Assembly: GCF_030272615.1 (NCBI RefSeq)
Contig: NC_081409.1
Coordinates: 646,446,468 to 646,510,467 of the forward strand
Direction of reading: 5' to 3'
DNA: 64,000 nt
Origin: Cryptomeria japonica
Lineage: Eukaryota > Streptophyta > Pinopsida > Cupressales > Cupressaceae
In this document: piece by piece, positions 21,304 to 31,290 of the stretch
How positions within the stretch are numbered: the first letter of the stretch is position 1
Layout of the letters: each line of letters begins with the position of its first letter
Position numbers and translations under genes: made by a program
The notes under the pieces: model-generated
The model's input: the letters and a program-made list of their open reading frames with translations, nothing else
Database searches by the model: none
What the model was told of the DNA's origin: nothing

Positions 21304-22680
21304 AGGCTCTGGTATGAATTTAGTTTTATTTTTTGTTTTTGTTTTTATACACGTTTTCGTTTTCATTTTTGTTTTTGATTTTGTTTTCATTTTTGTTTTT
21401 TAATTTCATTTCTATTTTTGTTTTTGATTTCGTTTTTGTTTTGATTAAATTTTTGTTTTTGTTTTTGTTTTCTTTTTCATTTTGGTTTTTTGAACATTTT
21501 CATTTTCATTCATTATGCAAAATAAAGAATTTTATTAAAAAATTGCTTAAATATTAAAGCCTAAACTAAAATTTTGGAAAAAAAAATTAAACTAAACAAT
21601 AATTTTTAATTTTTAATTCGGAAAATAACTTCAATAAAACAATTACTTTTTATTAAAAAAATGAAACAAAAAAAATTCTTTGATAAATTAAAAAAAATAC
21701 ATTAAAAACTAAAATAGAAAAAAAAGGGAGAAAATGGCCAACCTGGAAGGCTTGGTTGGCAGGTGGAAGTTTGCAAATCGGGATCCCGATGAGGAAAAAA
21801 TCACTGGGTCCCATTTTTTAAAAAAAGATTATTTTTTTAAAAAAACAGGATCCCGTTTCGTTTCAAACGGGATCCTATATCATTTTAGAATGGGATACCA
21901 TTTAAAAAATTAGGATCAGGACCCTAAAACCTATGGGATCTCGATACATTTTTAGGCTTGGGCTCCCGAAGCTAATCAGGATCCTGTTTCGCCTCCCATG
22001 CACTTCACCCGATTTGCCCATTTTTTCTAAGTTTAAAGCTTCCACATTAAGTGGACTCAACTTCATGCATTTACTCACATATCTGTGACATCTTATTTCT
22101 CCCAAATCTAGGTTGGTATCTCTCTACGACATTTGTAGCTCATTGTTTTTGCTTGATCTCTTCAATAATCACCTATTTTGCCCTAATCTTCAACAGTCAA
22201 ATTGATTCAATTTAAGGAGGAGAAAGCCTCTATCAAAAGGAGGCAAGAATCTGATCAGAATCATGGTCTTTTAAGGGAAAATCTATTAGATTCCTCTCCT
22301 CCCTAATGTAATGGTTAATTAGGTTATTTAGTGGTTTTATTATCTTAATTTAACCCTAACGTTGAGTTTTCACCATTACATTTCTCAATATGATTTATTT
22401 GATCTTCTATTTCCTCTATGTAGTTTTTATCTTTACTAGATTTTTCAAAATATCTTGGCTCAAGTTTAGACAACAAATCAAAATGTAGCAGTCCATTTCC
22501 TCTCACTAGTCTTCTTTTGGTCTAAACTCCACTATCTTTGTCTCAAAAGATCTAATTTTAAAAATAAATTTTTTTAACATATTTTGTTAGGGTTTTTGCA
22601 ACTTTCTTCTCAAGTGCACTTTCAATGGATTCCTCTCAACTATGGTAGATGACCCGTCAATGTCTTTATCATTTGAAGCT
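21304..22680. other. Gene-free AT-rich stretch with T-rich simple sequence
   Basis: From about 21320 to 21520 the plus strand is a degenerate (T)4-5-(G/C/A) array of the type 'tttttgttttt'. AT-rich DNA follows. Around 21780-21990 'gggatcccgat'-type words recur in both orientations. No credible coding frame or RNA gene. The small frames here are low-complexity. Confidence 0.6.
21848..21875. repeat. Perfect inverted repeat, 11-bp arms
   Basis: GGATCCCGTTT (21848-21858), a 6-base loop, AAACGGGATCC (21865-21875). GC-rich arms in an A/T-rich background; related 'gggatccc' words lie nearby. No transcription context to call it a terminator. Confidence 0.8.
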
Positions 22681-22723
22681 TCATTAGAGATAAATGTCTC
22701 ATCAATTTTTCATATTATCACTT

Positions 22724-23614
22724 TCAACAATCCTCTACAACCTTTTTGTTATAACATTTGTATGCATTGCTTCTTGTAGTATAACCAAGAAATATACCTT
22801 CATCAAATCTTGAGTCAAACCTACTGAAGTTATCTTCATCCCTCTTGATATGATATTTTCTTCCAAATATTCTAAAATGTCTAACTAATGTCGATCTACC
22901 TTTCCACAATTTCCAAAGTGTCTCGATGATGTTTACTATAATATAAAATTTGCTTAAATTTTGGAATACAATATGAACAACCTCTCTCCAATCTAAATTA
23001 AGTAACTTATTTTAGTTCAAAATTGTTCTTTCCATATCCTAAATTATTCTATTCTCCCTTTCCACAACTCTAGTTTATTGAGGAGTCCTTGTTGTAGAGT
23101 ATTATCTTTAGATTTTATGCTTCTCAAAGAATTCCTCAAACTCACTACAATTAAACTCACCACTTCTATTAGTTCATATGTAAATTTTATAGTATGACTG
23201 ATATCATTATCCACCATAGCTTCAAATCTGTTGAAATTCTCAAAAGATTCATATTTTTCTTTTAAGAATGTAGCCCATGACGTCCCAGTGAAATCGTGAA
23301 TAAGCATCATAAAATACCTATCACCATGAAGAATATTTGTCCTCATTGGTCAACATATGTTTGTATGAACCAACTTCAATGGCTTTTTAGTCGAGCACTA
23401 CTTTGGAAACCTTACTCTTCTTTTCTTTCCTTCATGACATTCTTTGCAAAGAGTGCATGGAGGTTTTGTAGTTTTAGGCATGTTTCTTATTGCTTGCTTA
23501 GTAATGATCTTCACAAGATGAAAAAAATTGATGTGACCCATCCTTCTATGTCATAACCAACTTTGATCTTTTTTTTCGACAAGACACTTCTTTCCATTGA
23601 GCTCACTAAGATTA
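22724..23614 (-). pseudogene. Element D integrase fragment
   Basis: Reading right to left: the pre-integrase zinc region (HRRM-like then LCKECHEGK, about 23400-23610), integrase core with GDRYFMMLIHDFTG...SWATFLKEKYESFENF (23044-23346; the usual second catalytic Asp context DDYS is altered to HDFT), and the C-terminal part FRIFGRKYHIKRDEDN...EGIFLGYTTRSNAYKCYN (22724-22909). Several stops and indels. The solo LTR inserted between this fragment and the protease part. Confidence 0.85.
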
Positions 23615-24978
23615 TGTTGGCAACAACAACGAAGGAAAAATGAGAGGGGGGGTGGTGAATCAATTTTCATTGGATTAGGCCAATTAAACACAATCTCAGA
23701 TTTCAATCAACTGCAACAAGAATAAAGATAAACATAACAACGAAAATATATATAACACAAAGATTTTGACGTGGAAAACATAGTTAAGGGAAAAACCATG
23801 GTGGGAACCTACCCACAATAAGATGATACTCTGCAGTAGTATGTGTAAATGTTACAATGGTGAATGCACATACATTCAAGCACACTGCCTAGAGCTCACT
23901 GCTCAAAATATAATGACCTGGAAGGCTCCAACCCTCAAGGAAGGTTCACTAACTTACAATAATGATTGGACTATAATCTGGATTACATGAATTGCAAAGA
24001 TAGCATCTGCTTATGCTTGATGACAGCTCCAGTTAAGCTCATTTGTCTTCTCTATAACAATCTATGCTCAATACACCATACTGGAGGATAAATTCACCTA
24101 TGCGCACATACACCACTATCTGATAATGTAGACACCTCATCGGCACTCAAATTACATGAATCTAACACCTATTTATTTAATTCATCAATCTTGACTACAA
24201 GGTCAGCCAAACCCTCAATCCCCAATTACAAACTTACATCACATGATACATAAATCAACCACCGAACCGATACAATTCCATAGACAACATAGCATGGACC
24301 TAAATTAAATCCATGCATCACCACCAGAAATCTTGCCAAGAACAACCGCAATACACTACACCACCCAAAATACTACATAACACAAAGAATATCACCGGAT
24401 TAACAAAATCACCAATACTGTGCACAAGGATCAATGCGAACCAAAAAAACAAAAAGGACATGACCAGGAAACACCAACAAGCACGTTAGAACCATCTGCA
24501 CTAGCTGCACCAACACCACTTATTCAAATCTTCATCGATCGATAAACTAACTCTAAAGAACATTTAACAATAGTAACTCGAACTAGAAAGATGACTTGCG
24601 GAGCACCAAATCATGAACCATCTGAAATGTAGATACACATGAGCATCCAAAACATTCTCCCAAATCTTTAACCAAATATATAGTCATACCGGAGCACAAT
24701 GGATCAAATAGAAGAACATTGCAACATTGAACACAAAAGAATAGTCTTCATAACCAGAATCCACAACTCAGCCAAATCATCACATAGCATCATGGAATGA
24801 ATAAAGAATGAAATAGAGATACTTGAGATACTTCATTACTGAACCACAAATCCTCAAACCAACCAAATCAGCTCAATGCAATCATCGGAACACACGAACA
24901 ATTCTCTATAACACCAGAACACAAGAATATGTTGACATCAATGACAACAACATATCCTAGCAACAACAATATCCAACA
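23615..24978 (-). repeat. Solo LTR of the B family (1364 bp) with TSD GATTA
   Basis: Plus strand starts TGTTGGCAACAACAACGAAGG and ends ATATCCAACA, the reverse complement of the B LTR. Exact 5-bp duplications GATTA at 23610-23614 and 24979-24983. No internal sequence, PBS or PPT adjoins it, so it is the product of LTR-LTR recombination. It carries the reversed module 'gggaaaaaccatggtggga' (23790-23808). Confidence 0.92.
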
Positions 24979-25660
24979 GATTATACACATCACTTTCTAT
25001 TCTTCTTCTTTTTGTAGCAAGCTCTTTGGTGCTTATTTTTCTCATTTCATATCCATCTACACCGAATGAAAGACTATATCCTTTGTCACACATCTGATCT
25101 GTACACTTTGAAGATTACGTTTTAGACCTTCTACATATAGAACATCATATGCCTTATTTTTTCCATCATCAAGACTCATAATACCTTTTTTAGATATTTT
25201 TTGCAACTGAGTTGTTACTGATTCTTACTATTCCAGTATTACACTCTTTTAGATTGATAAACTTAATTTTATTTATGATTATATCTCTAGAACATCCACT
25301 ATCAGTGATCCATAAATTCTTCTCACTTTGTGCATGTAATATGGTATGTGCATCATTTTTTTTTGAGATCTTTGTCCATTTTCTTTTATTTTTCAAACTT
25401 TCTTAGGTTCATTCTTTTGATTAGCAAGGATGTTTTATTTCATATCTATCTTAGGAGGGTTGTCTTACAATATGTTGAAAATTTGTTGCATTCATAACAA
25501 ATGATATTGGAATTAAACAAAGGTGCAAATACATTTCTTCTCATAAAGTTATTCTTCCTTGGTAGGAACCTTCTACAATCTAATACCTTGTGACCAAATT
25601 GCTTTCAATTAAAACAATAACCTGAGAAAGAATGACTAAAGATGGTATGATGTGCTTGTC
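24979..25660 (-). pseudogene. Element D protease and gag zinc-knuckle fragment
   Basis: Protease segment LWITDSGCSRDIIINKIKFI (within 25190-25396) retains the D-S-G triad. To its right a decayed nucleocapsid region encodes, on the minus strand, a knuckle-like CFN-xQFGHKVLDC near 25570-25620. The frame is broken by stops; no start is recognisable. Confidence 0.78.
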
Positions 25661-27850
25661 CTCTTCTATGTTGTATTTCAGATCTCTCCTTGATTGGAGA
25701 AAACCTCTAAAAGTGTTCAAAAAGAATATAATTTTCACCGCATGATCAAAGCTAACTACTATCTTTTATATATGCCATCCTTGTGTCTTGGATGTCACCC
25801 AATCCAACTTGGTTGCCTTTATAAAACTATGCTAATAATCTTATAACTTAATAAATAGTAAGGTGTCTACAAGGTGATTAGTCATAACCCTAAGAAGATT
25901 ATAGATTTAAGGGTATACCATGACTTCCCTCTTCAAGGAAGTATTTTTATTACATCTCATTGATGTGTCTAGTACATTTTTACATCTCCTATTGTAGGAG
26001 ACCCAACTTTCGAAGGCCATAACTTTTTATCTAAAAGTTTGATTGACAAATTGTTTGAACCACCAAATAGTTCATGAAGTGCTCTATCAAGCTATAATAT
26101 CCTACTCTAGTTACAACCACTTTGGGCCCAAAAAATCTCTAAGATCTACAAGTTTGACTTTGAAAGTTTCAAAAATAGAAACTTTAATATCTTCAAATCC
26201 AAACATTATCTTGTGAAAAATTTATTAGTATGAATATTAAGCCAATTCGTAGCTTTGGGGAAATTTTTGGAGTAATCCATTTAAAAATGTAAACTTATTA
26301 AATAGTAATCTTATGTAATTACAAGATTCAAACACTATTTTTGAATAATATACCTAATTTGACCTTAATTACTGGTTATAAGAATAAGAATGACAAGGGA
26401 AACTTGTAGTATATAAATTTATAATGATAAAAACTTGAGTGACATACCTTATTCATTTATTTTTATATATTTTATAGTTGATTCATCCTATGAATATGAT
26501 ATAATATTCTTATAGAGAAATTGATTTACTTATCTTACAAAGATTTCATTAAGACGTACAACGTTCAATGATTATTCAAATAAATTATATTATGTATAAC
26601 TAATGTTATATTATTCAATTGGACACATTTGAATGTGTATTAATAAAAGAAAAAGAAAAGAAAAAAGAACATAACATATATGATCATCCATGACACAAAA
26701 TTGAAAGAGACTCCCAAAAAGTATGTCAAGTGTCTCAACATAGGTACTATAATAAAATGAACATGCATATTACTCTAAGAGAGGATGTCTCAATTACAAT
26801 CATGACACTTGGAAAGGGTACAAATGATTGACATCAATCTTTGTATCATTTTAGTGTTTAGAGAAATATTTACTTTTTTTATTGACAATTTGTTTTACTT
26901 TTACATATATCATCATATTAGTTCTTATACATTTTAAAATTAGACCAAACTCTAATGATACAATTGCATACCCATACTTTTTTCATTATGTTTTGTTCTC
27001 ACAATGATTATCTTTTTCTTATACATTTACTAGTTTACATGATAATGCCTTTTTACATAGAATTCACAAAATAACCTTAAAACAATATAAATCACTCTAT
27101 CCCAAGTGTAACTTAACATGTGTCCAACTAGACATATTTTCAAATAACTTTATTTGAATCTATTGAGATAAAGTACTCATTGCACTTGACAATAGTACAA
27201 ATGTTTGACATCCATATTTGTATCGGTGTTTGATAAATATTTACTTTTCATATTGGCTACTTGTTCTACTTTTAGATGCATCATCATACTAGTTCTTATG
27301 CTTGTCAAATTGGACCAAAACCCAATGATGAAAATTGCATATCCATACCTTTTTCATTATGTTTTTGTTTCACAATTATTGTATTTTTCTTATACATTTA
27401 CAAGATAATATAATTTTAAAGTAGAATAACAAATTATCTTATTTTCAACATAAATCACTCTATCTTAATTTTCATCCACAAAATTGTTTTAGCTACTTGA
27501 TACATAAACACGAGCGTTAGAAAACTGAAACCTCTTAGACTAAAAGCCAATTTTACGGTGTGCCTCATCGACAAACTGTTTGTAGGTTCGGTAATTATAA
27601 CTGAATGTAATAGATACTTAAATTTGTACGATTATTATACAAGGAGTCATTTTACTTCGTTGGCATTCCATTGGTGAAAGCCACTTTAACCACCGGCGAT
27701 AATTTTTAACGATAAGATTTACCTACATCGGGAACTTGAATGTACACGCCTTCGACTCTGAATTGTTTAATTAGGTTAAAACAGTACCGTATCCACCTTA
27801 AATAATCCAAACGAACATAAAAATATGTTCCTTCGTACGGTGATTTTTGG
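25661..27850. other. Gene-free AT-rich DNA left of the MADS exon
   Basis: No coding frame or LTR end recognised. It includes a diverged duplication (26806-27470). The part just upstream of the MADS exon (27481-27850) is less AT-rich and may hold its promoter and 5' untranslated region, but I could not identify a convincing TATA or CArG box. Confidence 0.55.
26806..27470. repeat. Diverged direct duplication, spacing about 370 bp
   Basis: Units at about 26806-27105 and 27183-27470. Shared anchors in the same order: 'cacttg' + 'gtacaaatg', 'ttgacatc', 'atcatcata.tagttctta', 'ttttcattatgttttt', 'cttatacattta', 'ataaatcactctatc'. Anchor offsets fall from about 377 to 363, so indels have accumulated. 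Confidence 0.8.
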
Positions 27851-27925
27851 GTGGTGGAGAAGTGCTGTTTGTGTGAATACTCTTTCTTGCACTCTGCAAT
27901 TGCTGCATTTACAGAACAGAAAATA

Positions 27926-28107
27926 ATGGTGAGGGGAAAGGTGCATCTGAAAATGATAGAAAACCCTGTAAATCGTCGGGTTACATTCTCAAAACGGAAA
28001 GGGGGAATTTTGAAGAAGGCTAAGGAGCTCTCTGTTCTCTGCGAGGCTGAAGTTGGGCTTATCATTTTCTCGCCCACGGGGAAGCTCTTCGAGTTTGCAA
28101 GTCCCAG
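27926..28107 (+). CDS. MADS-box gene, first coding exon (type II, MIKC-like)
   Basis: Encodes the DNA-binding and dimerisation MADS domain of a plant transcription factor, which would act in the nucleus at CArG-box promoters. The ATG at 27926 opens [13 protein letters not shown], followed by [30 protein letters not shown] and [12 protein letters not shown]: 60 codons plus 2 bases, ending AG|GTAAGG, a consensus splice donor at 28108. This is the usual length and break point of exon 1 in MIKC genes. The frame is open upstream to 27851, but MVRGK is the family start. The 'IENPV' and 'PTGKLFE' wording resembles the AGL12/XAL1 group; TM3/SOC1-like is possible, so no symbol is given. The Arg usual in LK(R)IEN is Met. 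No K-domain or later exon is recognisable in the following 36 kb, so it is either a gene with a very long first intron or an orphan exon. Confidence 0.88.
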
Positions 28108-28125
28108 GTAAGGAATCCCCTTTTT

Positions 28126-28628
28126 CCCTGGATTATAGTTTCCAAGCAATGGCAATTATTGACGATTTTACTTCCAAAGTAGAAAATTTTTGAGACAAAA
28201 AAAAAATCTTACAAACAAATAGATTACAGCATATGTCAAATAAAATCAAGTACAAAGATCCAGGAAAAAATATTTATTTTGAGTCTCCTGTAACATTTTG
28301 CCTGGATTATAGTCTGCAAGCAATGGCAAATTAGTTACTATTTTATTTCCGAAGTAGAGAATTTTTTTCAAATAAATAGATTACAGCATATGCCGAATAA
28401 AATCAAGTACAAAGATCCAGGAAAAATTATTTATTTTGAGTCTCCTGTAACATTTTCCCTGGAATATAGTCTGCAAGCAATGTCAAATTATTTACTATTA
28501 TATTTCCGAAGTTGAGAATTTTTGAGACATAAAAGTTCTTACAAATAAATAGATTACAGCATATGTCGAATAAAATCAAGTACAAAGATCCAGGAAAAAA
28601 TATTTATTTTGAGTCTCCTGTAACATTT
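28126..28628. repeat. Three-copy tandem repeat just inside the MADS intron
   Basis: Units at 28126-28299 (174 bp), 28300-28456 (157 bp) and 28457-28628 (172 bp). Each begins 'cctggattatag' (third: 'cctggaatatag') and ends 'gagtctcctgtaacattt'. The first starts 18 bases after the splice donor. Highly similar copies indicate recent expansion. The wording 'ccctgga-tata' is not related to the LTRs here. Confidence 0.92.
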
Positions 28629-30303
28629 AAGGAACAGACCTTCCTTGCTCTGAATCAATCTTCAGTTTAAAATTCTCCATTTTTTAAAATAAAAGAAAAT
28701 CCCTGCGCACGACATTTACGAAGTGCAAGTTGCTTTCAGATCAAATAAAGCCAGCCTTGGGAGGGTTCTGTTAATTAACCTTTAACAAAACCTTTAAGTA
28801 ACTGATGTTATTTTGAAAGGAGGCGGGAAAAGCACCTTTTTTCCTGGATATGAAATATTATAACTTCAAAAACTCGTAAGGAGGGAATCATATTCTCATT
28901 ATAAACGATCGGTTAATTGGTGAAAGTCTAAACGTGACGATTTCAATATGCTCAAAATAATGGTACACGGAATGGGTACTTTTATCACTAGAAATCTTAC
29001 ATAGGATTTGAATTTGTGACTTATGTCTTATGAGCATAAATTCTTTACCAATAGGCCGATTTAACCAATACATCAAGTTTGCCTATAAAATGCTCACATT
29101 TTGTAAATTAGGTGATAAGAAGGTTTAAGCAATTATATCTTGGAATTCTAATGAAGAATTGAATGTTGAAATTGTATAGATTCTACTTGTTGATGTTAGT
29201 GAAATAAATGTACACAATTTAGAAAATCCATCAAGTTTAGAATAATCACTAATTTCACTATATGCTTAATACACTTTGCAGGAGATTGATTTCATGCTTT
29301 GCATTACTGGTCCAATGCATATAAATACTCTTAAACTCACAAAACCCATCTGCATGATTGTAACTTATCGAGAACTATGTTGTCCATGTCTTTGATATTT
29401 GTTGATACATAAGGTTTGATGGCATACCTTGGGGAGATTGATGGATTGCAAGGGCACTGGTCTCCTAGCTTATCCCCCTTGATTATAATGGTTTGATAGT
29501 CATGCAAGAATGCCAAAGACAATAGTCTTAGATAGGAAAATGTCCTATATGAATTTGATGTAGATTAAGATTCTTAGTTCCCCAAAACAAACTGTTTCTA
29601 GAATGACTCTTCTTTCAATGCATAAGATTTTCGTATGAATTGGATGTCAATTAATGCACAAAAAATTCCTCTAAATACTAAAGCATAACAATAGATTGTG
29701 CAAATGGGCAACAATTTCGCTTATAATGACTAGTGAGATAGGCAAAAATAGTTTTAAAATTTGAAGTTATTTGTTTTGAATTTTAGGGGTCAATTCCATG
29801 TGGTGTTGGAGTAAACATAAATGTTACTAGATTGATCTAGACAAGAAGGCATGGCTATCAAGGAGATAAATTAATGAATTGAGATGGAGGCACCGGTAGG
29901 CATAATAAATTATTAATGATAATAAATGTATAGGAAAATGTGCAAATAGGGCTGCTATGTGTGGAAGTATGCGTAAGTGGGGATGGATAAAGGATCAGGA
30001 AATGAGCTCAATTTTGCACAAGAGTGCATCACTTTTTAGCATGTAATCATATTAATATACTCCAACAAAATGAACTCAAAACTAAATCCGAATTACCATG
30101 CATATTCTACGATCCATTTTTACCCAACTTTGAGGTCTATGTGAATCCTAAAATAGACATGTATTTCAAAGTATAAACAATCATGTATAAAATCAAAATA
30201 TAAATATTTAGGCATATAAATGATATGGGATACGTGTAAGAACTAGTAATAGTATCATGTACCATATTAGGCACTACCATGTCATGTAATTAATACCTTT
30301 GAA
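28629..30303. other. Gene-free stretch, probable MADS intron
   Basis: AT-rich, no LTR, exon or RNA gene recognised. Small frames at 28888-29076 and 29337-29522 have no family features. 30299-30303 (ttgaa) is the left target duplication of E. Confidence 0.5.
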
Positions 30304-31088
30304 TGTTAGGATTAATGACAGTCCCAAAGATACTGAGAGGGGGGGGGGGAATCAGTATCTAACCAATTAACAAAATATTTAACCTTATTAAGAACTTTGC
30401 ATCCCAAAACAATGTACTGGTAAATATTAATTAATGCAACAAATAAGAATAACAGAGACAACATAGAGAACACACCATAACACAACATATTTAACGAGGA
30501 AACCCGGTGTGGGAAAAATCTCGGTGGGATTTGTGACCCACAATATTCACTCACTGGCCAATGAATAAATATTACTTACAGTAAGGGGCCTGCACATGCA
30601 AGGAGGCCAACTGCCTAGAGCTCACTGCTCAATAAGAGTCACACTGATTACAAAAGTGGATTATGAAATCCAATACAATGTATTGCTTCAAATTAGCATC
30701 AACTATGCCAGGTTCAGTACCGGTTTAAACTCAACCCATTACCAAAACCTTCGCTGTTAACTATATCACCATATACAAAATTTTTATACATACATACTAA
30801 ATGACCTATAAGATCTCATAGATATATATGAGTCTTTTACAATGTACGATGTCGGCTTTTACAAAAGATAAAACAATAAACTTCAATAAACAAAAGTTTA
30901 TTCCCTGTCGGCTGGGGTGCTGGTATGCATTGTTGCCACTGCTGGTGAAGTGCTTGCCGGTGTATGTAGATGTCTATTGCCGGTGCCCGTAACTGCCGGT
31001 GGCTTACCAGATGAATGCTAGAAGGTTGCCAGATGGTTACCATCAATGACAACATCATTTATTCTCATAAGAGTGTAGAATGCCAACA
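30304..31088 (-). repeat. Element E 3' LTR (785 bp)
   Basis: The left LTR. It has a G-tract followed by 'gaatcagtatc' near its left edge (30338-30359), 'gtgggaaaaatctcggtggg' (30509-30528), and the U3 dyad as 'ttaccatcaatgacaac' (about 31037-31053). Confidence 0.92.
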
Positions 31089-31106
31089 ATCTCCCCCTTT
31101 GGCATT
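31079..31106 (-). promoter_or_regulatory. Element E polypurine tract within the junction hairpin
   Basis: AATGCCAA (31079-31086) and TTGGCATT (31099-31106) form perfect 8-bp arms around a 12-base loop holding the minus-strand purines gggggagat. The LTR edge (31088) is two bases into the loop, the same geometry as in A, C and F. Confidence 0.85.
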
Positions 31107-31290
31107 GATGGCAACACTCATGAGAAAAATCCAAAAACTGTTCCAAAACTAAATTCCAAAAAGTTACCAAAAAGATGTGCTCCCCCTGAGCAAATGATCT
31201 CCTCTGAATAAGTATTTTTCTCTCTCAACTACTCCCCCTTTGACATCAATGACAAAGATTGTCAAAAATAGTCAAATGAGTGCAAAAATT

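Larger units (their letters stand above)
22680..25660 (-). mobile_element. Old Copia remnant D, split by a solo LTR
   Basis: Minus-strand fragments in Copia order from right to left: zinc knuckle (about 25570-25640), protease (25190-25396), pre-integrase zinc region (23400-23610), integrase core (23044-23346) and integrase C-terminal domain (22724-22909). No RT, RNase H or LTR is recognisable, so the element is truncated at about 22680. It is heavily decayed and was later hit by the solo LTR at 23615-24978. Confidence 0.82.

Noticed and set aside
21333-21557. 74-codon Phe/Leu-rich frame
   Set aside because: Translation of T-rich simple sequence.
27851-27925. In-frame N-terminal extension of the MADS protein
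   Set aside because: MVRGK is the normal start of MADS proteins; the 25 upstream codons have no known domain and fit a 5' untranslated region.
28138-28700. Second MADS exon close to the first
   Set aside because: The sequence is an AT-rich tandem repeat with stops in all plus-strand frames and no I/K-domain features.
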